A stretch of DNA of 64,000 bases, taken from NCBI RefSeq assembly GCF_000151315.2, contig NW_011887304.1:62001-126000 (forward strand), in the 5' to 3' direction. The stretch is from Capsaspora owczarzaki ATCC 30864. Taxonomy: Eukaryota; Opisthokonta; Filasterea. The first letter of the stretch is position 1. Every line of letters starts with the position of its first letter. The notes below the pieces were generated by a model. That model did not search any database. It had not been told where the DNA came from and saw only the letters and a program-made list of their open reading frames with translations. The translations under genes and the position numbers were made by a program. Shown here piece after piece: positions 21,055-36,600 of this stretch.

Positions 21055-23346
21055 ATGGATTCGGCCACTCAAGTTGAAACGCAGTCAGAGTTTCGGTATG
21101 TGTCGTGATGATATTTGCAATAGATAGCGGCCTTGCGCAAAATCGCTCATTCTTTACTGTACCTCAGTCTGCACCAGCTGCGCCTCCAGAACTTTAAAAA
21201 GTTCGAGGATATCACGCTCACCCTGACACCCAGCCCCAAGATTATCGTTGGCGCGAACGGCTCGGGCAAGACGCAAGTCCTCTGGGCAATTCTCATCTTC
21301 CTGCGCGGCCACAACTCCCGTGTCCCCAGCTCCAAGCACTTCAGCAAGGATGTTTTCCGATTCGAAGATGAGCTGGAAGACCTCTTTGGTGATCGGTTCT
21401 TTAGAAATAAGTATCAGTCGCCAGATACGCTCGTTCGCGTCGGCGCGCGAAACAAGAAATTCACCCTGACTGGCACGTTTCTTGACCCCACGTACCATCA
21501 CACCAACGAGAACGTGATGCTGGAGTACTCGCTGGACAAAGGGCTGCTTCAAGGCAAACCCGACAACCACCAGTCGCTCGCCCCAATCCGCTTCGCCTTC
21601 ATGCCACCGACTTATCTGTGGGGCGACCGTGCGCAAGAACTACACAGAGATGAGCCGTTCCTGACCGCTGGCGTTCAGTATCTACGCTGGCGCGTGTTTC
21701 AGGCAAAAGATTTCGTGAACGATGGACTCCGTCATCTCGGTTTCCAGGCCACGGTCATGACACCAAACGAAGAAACCGAAGATGGACCTGCAATTACCAC
21801 AGTCACCGAGAACGGCGTCCCCCTCGACATTGGTGCCTGTGCCGGCTCCCTTCAGAAGATCATTGCCATCCTGACACTCCTCTACCATCTGACGCCTGTC
21901 GCAAATGCCAAAGCTGCCAAAAAAGACAAAAGGCTGAGCCAGAACCAGCATACCTTCAAGCAGCGCATCTTCCTCATCGACGAGCTCGAGGCACTGCTCT
22001 ATGAAAATGTGACAGCCAAGCTGTATGACTTTCTCGTCAGCACGTGCGCCAAGCACAACATTCAGCTCATTGTCGCGACCAACTCGCGCGCCATCATCGA
22101 TCCGCGCTTGAAGACGGATCAACAGATTATGTTCCTCAATCCGGATGGCAAGGCCGTCGAGCTGACAGGCGAACTGCCCAAGGACGATCAAGGTCAACCT
22201 TCCCTCTATCCAATCCTCAACGCCCTCAGCCAGGTCAAGAGCAGCAAGCCACTGCTCGTGTTGGAAGGCACGAACGACCAGGCGTTCTACAGCAAGTACA
22301 CGACCCTCGGCCAGCACTTCCACTTTCTGACCACGTCAGGTGCCGTCAACAAGCAGAATCTTTCCAACATTCTGACGCAGGCCAAGCTCAAGCACGTCTT
22401 TCTCAGAGACAGTGACATGTACGCCGCTTCGCCCGATCTCCCAGCCGCCCAGGCTCGGATCACACAAGTTGTTGGCGCGCCCGTCATCTACACGCTGCTG
22501 CCGTGTATTGAGTCGTACTTGATTCTGCACCGACTGCTCAAGAGCGTGGACGTAGACGCACTCCGTGTCAGAACGATTCGGGCCCTTCCGCAGTGCAAGT
22601 GGTACTTTATCTCGACCTTCAGAGATTTCTGCAAGGAGTCGAAGCAGAAACCGCCGCCCACAGCAGCGCACCATTGCGAGCCTGAAGGGACCATGCAACG
22701 GTCTGCTGACAGGCTTGCCACCATGACGAACGATGAGCTCCGCAAGCTTCCGAAAGCCGATCTCAAACTCCTTTGCGGCAAGTGCAAGGAGCCAATCTTC
22801 GCCGACGAAAGCAAACGCCAAGACCGAGCGTCTGCTGCCTCGAATCCACCGACTCCAGATGGCTTTGATGCATTTGGCAGTCTGTTCGGCGCGAGTACCG
22901 CGGCAGTCTTTCAGCCGGTCCTTCCGAGTGATTCAGCTTCCGACGAGCCAGCGCGAGACCCTGCGAGTGATTTGGCTTCAAGTGAGAACGATGGCGGCGT
23001 GGCCATGCTCGGTCGCGTGCTCGCCGACTCGGAAAACGACCCGGACGTGCTTTGGAACTCTCTGCACTCGGAAAACGACCCGGACGTGCTTTGGAACTCT
23101 CTGCTCGCCCAGCTGACAACCCCCTCCTCCTCGTCCTCGTCCTCCTGCTCGTTTGATCGCAAGAATCGGGTCTTGTTTTGGACCACGTATGTCAAGATGG
23201 TCCGCGGCCACGACTTGATGCCGAAAGCTGGGGACTTCATGGGCAGTCTCGACCGCGAAGATCTTGATCCCCACGTCCAAGACCTGCTCAACCAAACTGA
23301 GCAGGCTGTTCTTGCCTGCCTCCCAGCAGAGGCTGTTTCTGAGTGA
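21055..23346 (+). CDS. OLD-family protein: AAA-type ATPase plus TOPRIM nuclease-like domain
   Basis: Predicted 739-residue protein in two exons, 21055-21095 and 21168-23346. The first exon codes only 14 residues (MDSATQVETQSEFR); a 73-nt GT-AG intron joins it in phase to the body. The N-terminal half is an SMC/RecF-like ATPase: LRLQNFKKFEDITLTL, Walker A GANGSGKT (~42-49), Walker B IFLIDELEALL (~281-291) and IVATNSR (~315). The C-terminal half resembles a TOPRIM fold as in OLD (overcoming lysogenization defect) nucleases: LLVLEGTNDQAFY (~376), FLRDSD (~427), CIESYLI (~460). A Ser/Asp-rich region near 590-660 contains two copies of SENDPDVLWNSL. Bacterial OLD proteins cleave DNA and include phage-defence members; a eukaryotic role is unknown. 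A 2.2-kb uninterrupted exon is not typical of the intron-rich neighbours (MED23 and REV1 also have long exons), so transfer from a prokaryote is an inference. Confidence 0.78.
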
Positions 23347-24441
23347 TTGCTTTGAACTATCCCATTGCTTCCACTTGCTTCCACTGTCAATGTCCCTTTT
23401 GTGTCTTCCAACAATCAAAGATAGTCACATTCAAGTTTTCATCTTGTCGTGCCCCGTTATTTCACCATCTGCAACTGACTCTTGATATACGCTGTTCTAG
23501 GGATGCCACTAATAACATGCCTTGGTGGCTGGTCTGGTTCAAGAAGGAATGATAACCCTTTTTTTTTCTCCTCAACTTTGTTTTTATCCTTTTTGTTTTT
23601 GTTTCATGTTCTTGTTTTTTTTTTTTGTATTAAGTTTATTGGGAGGAGAGAGTGGAAAAGCATCAAAATGCTCAAAAACCACGGGGAAAGGAGCGGGAGC
23701 ATGGACATGGGTGTAAGGAGCTTGGAGACACAAAATTGGCAGAGAGCCATGTCTGGTCATATGACATAGCATTAGCGAGCCTGTATGCTCGTGCACTACA
23801 GGCCTTGGGAAATTTATATCCATTGGAGAGGGCGGGAGGAGACAGGGAAGCGACGATGTCGGTTTGTGGTTAGTTCGGTTCTCCAGCGGTTTCAAAGTTG
23901 GTTCCGCGAACGGCTGACGCGCCGAGGCGCGTCTAGAAATGCCTGTGGGTCGCAACTAGCAACCTGAAATAGCCAAACCAACAACATGACATAGCGAGTG
24001 TGTCGCGGCGGGGAGGTGATCAGTGTGAAGCATAAGGCTTCGTCCGAAAGTCAATTCGAGTTGCGGTTCCAGTGATTCGCGAGGGTTCCATGAAGCGGAC
24101 AAACGCAACTGCGTGTCCAGAAGGTGCTTGTGGGACGCGCAGCATGAACCAAGCTGAAACAGACAACAGCAAATGACTCGTCATCGAAATGACGCGGAGA
24201 GGAGGGGGGGGGGAGAAATGTTGGTGAAGAGGGCTGGAAGGTATTACCAGGAGTCGTCCCAAATTGCAATGCAATTTTTCAACCAACAAAAGAAGACTGA
24301 CATGTTCTTGTCTCTCTTCCTCAAGCTCATCTCTTGCTGGTATTATCTACTTGGCTCATCTCTTGCTGGTATTATCTACTTGCTACTTTTATGCCCTTCA
24401 GTCTCTCATTTTTTTGTTTTTTTCTACTTCTTCCAACTCGA
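23347..24441. other. Spacer with small repeats and a palindrome
   Basis: This is about 1.1 kb between the OLD-like gene and CWC15. It contains T-runs near 23559-23627, an 18-bp palindrome at 23916-23933 (GACGCGCC GA GGCGCGTC) and a two-copy 29-bp direct repeat at 24325-24382. No exon chain could be supported on either strand. Confidence 0.5.
24325..24382 (+). repeat. Two-copy 29-bp tandem repeat
   Basis: Two adjacent identical copies of a 29-bp unit beginning GCTCATCTCTTGCTGG lie about 60 bp upstream of the CWC15 start codon, probably in its promoter or 5' UTR. Confidence 0.85.
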
Positions 24442-25759
24442 ATGTCTGGCCGATCCTTCGACTTGAACTCGGCGGTTGGCGGCTCGCGCGTCGCTCGACC
24501 AGTCTCGTCCTCTGTCGCCGTGCGCGACCTCGCCAGCCAAACCGTGCTCAAGGTACCTTACGACATTCCATTGCCAGCAGGGGGCGACTGCCAGAGCGGT
24601 GCTGCTGTGGAGAGCGAGCCTGACTTGTTGTTTGATCGTTGAACGGTCGACCAACTCCCTCTCCTCGTCTTGTTTTTGGTTGCAGGTCCGTCAAGCAGGC
24701 CAAGGCAACGCAGAGGAGATGAAGAACCGCGATCTCAAGGGCGAGCTTGAACTCCGCGAGCAGGAGGCGCGCGACAAGAAGCTCCTTGGTTCCAATGCAA
24801 ACAGCACTGCGGCTCCAGCAATGCCTGCACTGGGAGCACGGCCGCCCATGCGCAGGCTCGTCGATGCATCCATCGGTCAGTTGCATTGCTTAGTTTCGAT
24901 GCTGGGTTTTCATCGACCACCCGAGAGAGAAGGGATGTCTGTTTCCAGACCAAACTCGAGAACAACTCACCTTGTTGCCACTTCTCGGTTCTGATTACAC
25001 GTGCAATCCCTTGACGCGACTCTCTCGTAGCTCAACTAGATGCCGACGATGAAACCTTGACCAACCAAGGCGCTGGATCACGGTCCAAAGCACGTCAGCC
25101 GTAAGTGCATTTGGTTTTTGGAGTTTTTTTTTTTTTTGCTTTTTTTTTTTTTCCGTACCATGTTGTCGTGCGTACTTTGCTCAACACGTTCATTGCTTCA
25201 TTTCATTCGTGCCTTAGACGGTCGCGTTATGATGACGATGCGGATGATGACGAGGCCCATGCAGAGCGACGAGATCGTAGCGATGACGAAGACGACCATT
25301 ATGACGGCCACGCGCGAGATTCACGACGTGAAGCAGAGGAGGACAATGATGACGATGATGATGACAACGGCGATGATGATGATGACGATGATGACGATGA
25401 TGATACCGAGGCACTGATGCGAGAGCTGGAAAAGATCAAGCGAGAGCGCGCTGAAGAGCAAGCACGAAAGGTACGCTCGAATTGCGATATGATAGTCTTG
25501 CCTTCCATGCCATCTCGATGCTGACGATTGTATCTGAAACACACAAAAATAGGAGCTTGAGCGCCGACAGGAAGAGGAGCGGATTCGAAACCAAGCGCCG
25601 TCACAAAGTTCAAACGACTTTAATGTCAAGCGAGGCTGGGACGATGATGTTGTTTTCAAGAACTGTGCCAAAGACGCGCCTACCCACGAGAAGCGATTCA
25701 TTAACGACAGTCTTCGTTCAGACTTTCACCGTAAATTCATGGATCGTTATATCAAGTAG
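24442..25759 (+). CDS. Spliceosome-associated protein CWC15
   Basis: Predicted 276-residue protein in five exons: 24442-24552, 24686-24875, 25031-25100, 25218-25470, 25553-25759. It matches the Cwf15/CWC15 family of the PRP19-associated complex in the spliceosome. The N-terminal half has [12 protein letters not shown] and [19 protein letters not shown]. The middle is a long Asp-rich stretch. The highly conserved C-terminus reads [57 protein letters not shown]. The end at YIK followed by a stop is the usual family end. Confidence 0.95.
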
Positions 25760-25946
25760 AAAACAGCAAGATTTTCCGTTATTGCACGATTGTTGGAGCT
25801 CTATACAGTCTTCTAAACCCTCACACCAATACATTCATGAAGTGTTGTTGCTCGCTGGTTGCTCCATTTTTCTATCGACATGATATTGTTGTTGTACAAG
25901 TTTGACCAGATTTGCGGCACCCCGACCCCAATCGATGTTCAAGCCA

Positions 25947-28963
<3,017 letters not shown>

Positions 28964-29350
28964 TGGTTGAACTCGATGATGATGATGATTGAAACAAACA
29001 AACAAACAAAAAAACAAAGAAGTCAAAGAAGTCAAAGAGTAAGAAAGTAGACTGGCAAAACCGATCAGATGCTCAGCCAAAACGGATTTCTGGCTCTTCG
29101 GCTTCGACTGCAAAGCCCCCCATCGATTGCAACCTCCCACATCCCCACACTTGCTCTAAAAATCACAAAAGGTTTCAATTCATTCTCAAATTGAGCGAGC
29201 CTTCTCCCTGCTGAGATTGATGGATTGCCGCAATCTTTTGTTGGGTTTTTCCATGCAGCACTCTCTCCCCCCGCCCCAACTGACTCTGATTTTGCATTTT
29301 TGGGGTTTGTTTCCTTCCATTCATTTTTTTTATTTGTTTTCGATTTCGTC
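28964..29350. promoter_or_regulatory. Divergent promoter region, cupredoxin kinase / eIF2-beta
   Basis: This is a 387-bp gap between two start codons pointing away from each other. It must contain both promoters and 5' UTRs. No TATA-like or other defined element was recognised. An ATG/GAT-rich patch lies near 28975-28992. Confidence 0.45.
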
Positions 29351-31620
29351 ATGACGGATCCAAATCAACCCACTGTCATGGAGGAAGACGTGAGTGAGCT
29401 TTTTTGTTGCTTGGTTCCATTCCCAGCAGCTGCTCCCCTCTGCTTGAAGACGAAAAGCCCCCCTTCCCTCCCCCCTTCTTGTTGGAACCAGCTGAACATA
29501 GAACAAGAGCGCCACGAGTGGATACAGAGGGACAGCGAGAGAGCGAGAGAGAGTGAGAGATGGAGGGTCGATTGCAACATTGTTTGCTCATCTCTCTCTC
29601 TCTCTCTCTCAATGCAGCCCCCTCCACTCGCTTCTCTCCACTCCTCAACACCGTCTCCTTCTTTCTCTCTCTTTTTATCTTTCTCTCTCTTTCTCTCAAA
29701 CTCGGGCCTTTTCTCTCTCTTCGTCACAACAAACGCGTTTCTTTTTTTTTTTTCCTTTGATTTTCCATGTGCTTTTTTTTTTTTTTTTTTTTTTCCCCCT
29801 TCCATTGACTTTTCCATTGACTTTTCCATTGACTTTTTTTTTTTTTTTTTTCCAAGTTCTCACAGCGGCGGCGCACTTTGAATGAGAGCGGGGGGGGGGG
29901 CAGGCAGACCGCTTTGGCTCCCCCTCTCTACACTGTATCACATGCATCACACAAACGAGCCGCCCCCCTTTGCTTTTCCCTCTTCTTTATCAGGGGGGGG
30001 GTAGAAAACACTGAGATCCCGTCCTTCTATCCACGACGACCGTTTGCCAAACTCACTCTCTGTGCTTGTGCGTGTGTGTGTGTGAAATGCAGTCGCTCGA
30101 CCTCTCGCTCAAGAAGAAGAAGAAGAAGAAGAAGCCAGCGCTCGACTTGGAGGACGGCGCGTCGCCAGCCGTCGACGAGCTCACCGACAAGACAGAGGCC
30201 CTGTCATGTAAGAATCGAAACCTGTGATTTGTACCATTGGAGGGTGCTTGGTCTTTGTTCGTTTTGGGGTGCGCGCGCTCGGACAGCGGACGGAGGAGAG
30301 GAGGAGGCGCAATGGCATTCACAATGACGCTGAACGTCGAGCGCCGAACGAGGAGCCCTCCTCGTCTGCACAAGCAAGATCAGTGGCTGTTGTAGTGTGA
30401 CGGTTGGTGCGCACATGGTGGTGCAGTGCGCCGCAAAAGAGTATCGAGAGTTGTGCCAACTGGCCCCATTTCTTCTGCTTGTCGCCTGTCTCACTTCACG
30501 CTTGCCTGTCCATGTCCCAGTGAACGAGGAGGCCGCACCCGCAGACGCAGACCTGACTGGCAAGAAGAAGAAGAAAAAGTCAAAGTCGGCCAGCGAAGAA
30601 GCCCCTGCCGAAGAGGAGCCCGTCGCCGAGGAGCCGCTCGAGGAGATTGACACCTCGATCAAGAAGAAGAAGAAAAAGTCTAAGGCTCTCGATGAAGAGT
30701 TGGATGCAGAGGCTGCCGTCGCTGCTGCCGAGGCCGCCGAAAACGACATGTTTGGCGACGATGCCCCCGCCGACGACACTGGCGACCTCGACCTCTCTGG
30801 CAAGAAGAAGAAGAAGAAGAAGAAGGCTGCTGAAGCCGGCGAAGAAGAAGACGGTATGTCTTTTTGATGACGTGCACAGTGATGGGCCATTGGTTTTTTG
30901 GTTGTTCGAAGCGAGCGCTCACAATGTTTCTTGTTCCGTTTTTGGATTTTTAGATGTCTTTGCATCAGAGGAGAAGGCTCCTGTTGCTGCCGGCGCCGAG
31001 ACATGGCTTGGCTCGGACCGCGATTACACATATCCAGAGGTAAGCATGCGTTTGGATTGATTTGGGGGTCATGTCATGCTTGCGTTGATTTTCCAAGATT
31101 CTCATTTTTTTGTTTTGGACTTTTTCCAACGCCCTACCCTCCTCCCCAAAAAATTTAGCTGCTGCAACGCGTATTCGACATTATGCGTGCAAAGAACCCG
31201 ACCGTGGCGGTGGGCGAGAAGCGACGATTCGTCATGAAGCCTCCTCAAGTGCTGCGCATCGGCGCCAAGAAGTGCGCGCTGGTCAACTTTGTGGAGATTT
31301 GCTCGCTGATGCGACGCACGCAAGATCACGTGCTGTTGTTCATTCTTTCCGAACTCGGTACCACTGGCTCGATGGACGGCAACAACCACTTGATTGTCAA
31401 GGGTCGCTTCCAACAAAAGCAGATGGAGACCGTTTTGCGACACTACATTCGCGAGTACGTCACATGCCACACTTGCAAATCGCCCGAGACCAACCTCACC
31501 AAGGAAAACCGTCTCTCCTTCTTGCAATGCGAGACCTGCGGCTCAACATGCTCGGTCGCCGCCATCAAGGCCGGTTTCCAAGCAATCACCACCAAGCGTG
31601 CTGCCATGCGCACTGGCTAA
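29351..31620 (+). CDS. Translation initiation factor eIF2 subunit beta
   Basis: Predicted 344-residue protein in five exons: 29351-29389, 30093-30207, 30521-30853, 30954-31039, 31159-31620. The start exon codes [13 protein letters not shown]. Three or more lysine blocks lie in the N-terminal half ([49 protein letters not shown]); in eIF2-beta these K-boxes bind eIF5 and eIF2B-epsilon. The C-terminal core is [29 protein letters not shown], then a C2-C2 zinc finger (CHTCKS, CETCGS), ending [17 protein letters not shown]. It joins eIF2-alpha and -gamma to deliver initiator tRNA. The first intron (703 nt) is long for this window and packed with T-runs and small repeats. Confidence 0.95.
29801..29836 (+). 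repeat. 12-bp unit in three tandem copies inside the eIF2-beta first intron
   Basis: TCCATTGACTTT is repeated three times head to tail, between two long T-runs. It lies within the intron and is not coding. Confidence 0.9.
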
Positions 31621-31890
31621 ACAAACCAACACGACAGGCTTTCAAAAAAGCCTCGGCTTTTTGTTGTTGGGTCCCTTTTTGCCTCCGTGTTATTGGATTT
31701 TTTGGTTTTTGTTTTCGCGTGGTTGTATGAATCATTTGGATGTTTTGCGTTTTGAATAGATCAACCTCTGACTCAAACACATTTGACCAGACACACACAC
31801 TCTTTCCGATTCCATTGCCTATTCGAATCAATACATGTACCTTTCCATCTCCGTCTTCCTCAGTCTGAGTTTCCTCCATTTTTCCACACC

Positions 31891-33484
<1,594 letters not shown>

Positions 33485-33623
33485 GCCCCGCTGCATCATC
33501 CGTTCGAGGCTTTGTTCTTCTTTTTCATACCAATGATGACCGGGCGCTTGTGAAACAAACAGTTCTTCCTTGTAAAATCTCAGACAACATGCACAAATAG
33601 AACGGGGCAAGACTCGAGTCCAA

Positions 33624-36600
33624 TCAAATAAACGAACTGGTTCCGGCCAGCAGGGCTCCCAAGTCGCGAACGGAGTCCAATTCGGGGTTGTCGAATGCCA
33701 TTCCCGTAAACGCAGCATAGAGCTGTGCGGCATCAACACGGTCGGTCACCTCCCAAGTCCAGCAACTCGAGACTAACGCCCAAAGCTTGTCGTTGCAAAG
33801 CGGTGGACGAGACAGCCGCTGGCCGCTTTCGAGGAACTGCACGATGGCTTTGGAATCGACGCCCTTGTATGGCAACACACCCGCGGACATGACCTCCCAC
33901 ATGAGAACTCCAAACGCCCAGACATCTGATGCAGGCGACGACTTGCGGAAGAGCAAAAACTCGGGCGCCATCCACTGAATTTGCAGAAACACAACACACG
34001 CCAAAACACATCCAACCATGCCGAGTGAGCAACGCACCAACAACAAACTTTCCAAGACGAGCATCTTACGCGAACTGGTAGCGCTCCACGCGTTTGCATG
34101 CGGTAGTAGTTCTGCTCCTCGAGCTCGCGAGACAGGCCAAAATCAGAGATCTTGACCACCAAGTCCGCTCCCACAAGACAGTTTCGTGCTGCGATATCGC
34201 GATGCACAAAGCGCAGCCCAGCAAGGTATGACAAGCCGCTTGCCACTTGCGAAAACATGTGCAGGTACTCTCCTGTAGTTGGTGTCAACCCACGAGCGTG
34301 GCACGATTCGATGCACTTGTGCAAGTCACCGTACGGAAGCAACTCGAGCACGAGCATCCAGGGCTCCTCCTCGACAAACACTTCGACAACGGAAACAATG
34401 CTGGAATGGTTGAAGCGGCGCATGATCTGGGCTTCACTGGCAAAGTCACTCTTGCTCTTGTCGCTGGCACCGGCTTTCAGAGTCTTGACGGCAACGGCAA
34501 CAGTGGCAACAGTCGTTGCGCTGACGGAGAGAGATTGACGTGACTTCTTTTCGAGCCATCGGGAGGGCACATGCGCCAGCCAGACCTCACCGAAATTGCC
34601 CGAGCCAAGCTGTGTTGAGAGCTTCAGCTCATGCCTCGAGAAGCGCTGGTGCTGTTGGAACGCGGTGACACTCGCAATATACAGGTCTTCATAATTGTCA
34701 ACGGGCACCGAAGGTCGGAAACTCGCGCGCATTGCATCAAAATCGGGATTGTCCTCGGTGACTTTCTCACAAGCTGGATTAACAGTGTTGAACAACGATT
34801 CATCGGGAGCTGTTGGTTGTGGCAGTGATTCGTAGGGGTCTTCTTGCACCACAGTCTGTAGTACCGGTTGGTAGGTCTCGTCTGGCACTCGTAAATTGTT
34901 GTCATACATTTGATTACGAGACACCGCCTCGTAAGTTGGATCACTTGCACCGGAAAGCTGCTTGCCCTTGGAGGCTCCAGAGAAGTTCGAACGTCCTCGA
35001 CGACGTCTCAATCCGACAACCAGCAGGACGATCAGAATCACAACAACGCCTCCCGCTGCTGCGCCTGCAGCAGCTGCAGCTACTGGAGCGGAGCTTGATT
35101 CGTTGGTATCATGCTCGTCATCTTGAATGACAATTGCCATCGCTTGAGAGGCACCAAAGCGCGCCCCTCCTTGCAGATCCTTCAGGCAGATGAACATGAC
35201 TCGACTGCCATCCAGCAAGCTGTTGTCGTGCAGCAGTATCGCGAGCTCAGCCTCGTTTTGACCGTCTCCAAATGTCAGCACAAACGGCGCCGCGTCCACA
35301 TCTCGTGTCAGGTTTGCTGGGGCTGAGGACAGACCCAAACCCGACAGAGACGCGCACACGGGATCGGACGAGAGGTCGGTTGTCACGACAAAGCTCAATG
35401 TGACGACACCGACTTGTGAAATCTCGCGCCACAGAGGGAGCCGAATCAAGCCAGAGTCCTCGGAGACGGTCGTTACAAGTGGATTTTGTCCCGAAGAGGG
35501 AGCAAACTCAACCACGCCGTTGACGTCGTCATTCCTCAGAATGGTCACAGTCGCCACTGACATCCACGACAAGGTCGCACCAGTCACGTTGACGAGCGTC
35601 ACAGTAAAGGTCTCGTCGAGTTCAGAAGCACTGTCCTTTGAAACCTCAATGTCAAACGAGACACTCGTCTGCGAAGGTGCCATGATGTGCATGTTGTTTT
35701 GATTTGACGCGTCAAAGTCGTCGCCGGATGCAGAAAGAGGCACTGCGTTGGTCTGGAAGCTGACTTCTGTGGCACTTCCGCCGACACGTTGCACTGTCAG
35801 AGTGACCTTGCCAGCATCCTCGACAACAGAAATTGTCGGTTGAACAAAAGACAAAACGCCGGTTACACCATCCTGGGCTTCAATAGCGCACGGGATGGTA
35901 GAGTCCAACGACGTCGCGCCAACAAGAAAAGTTGCTTCCTGACCAGCGCTGGCTCCGTTCGCCGTCAAAACAAGCTTGAACAGCTCGGTCGGCTCCTGTG
36001 CGCTGTCTGCGCTGATCGTCCATGATGCCAACGCAGTACTTTGTCCAGGTTCAAACGTGATAGTGCGAGCGGAGCTGTCAGCAAAATCAGCCGAGCTGGT
36101 TGTTTCATGCGCGATGGAGACAACTCCCGACACACGGCGGAACGTGCCACCGACACGCGAAACTGCGACAGTCACACATCGCTCTCGCGAACAAGCAGAC
36201 GGCTCTCGCCCGTCGCACTCGGCGTGAGACTGACACGCTCGAACGCCAAAGATCCGAATGGATTGTCGTTCATGCCGATGCAAACGTCTGTAAAGTTGCT
36301 GATGGGGTCTATGGTCACGCCGTAGCTTGCCGAATCCAGCTGCACCCAAAAGTACTCGTCCAACTCTGGGATTGAGTCGGCAAGCAGCATCACTTCAATC
36401 TGTGCACGGTCCACACCAGCAGCAATGGTCACGGTTTGACTTGAAGAGGCCGTGTAATCTTCGGGCGCTGATGCTCGATTGTCGGCGGACAGCGTCGTGT
36501 TCTTGAACCTTCCGCTGTGCATCGACCAGGTAAATGAAATGGCACCATACAGACCACCAGAGCGGATGACTTCAATCGCCACCGTGTTGTTCAGCTGAGG

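Noticed and set aside
21154-23418. Several long minus-strand open frames opposite the OLD-like gene
   Set aside because: They are antisense shadows of a GC-rich coding exon and carry no recognisable domains.
36170-36195. A micro-intron (GTGTGACTGTCGCAG) explaining the frame change in the Calx-beta receptor
   Set aside because: Its 15 nt would not change the frame, is too short to splice, and would remove conserved Calx-beta residues.
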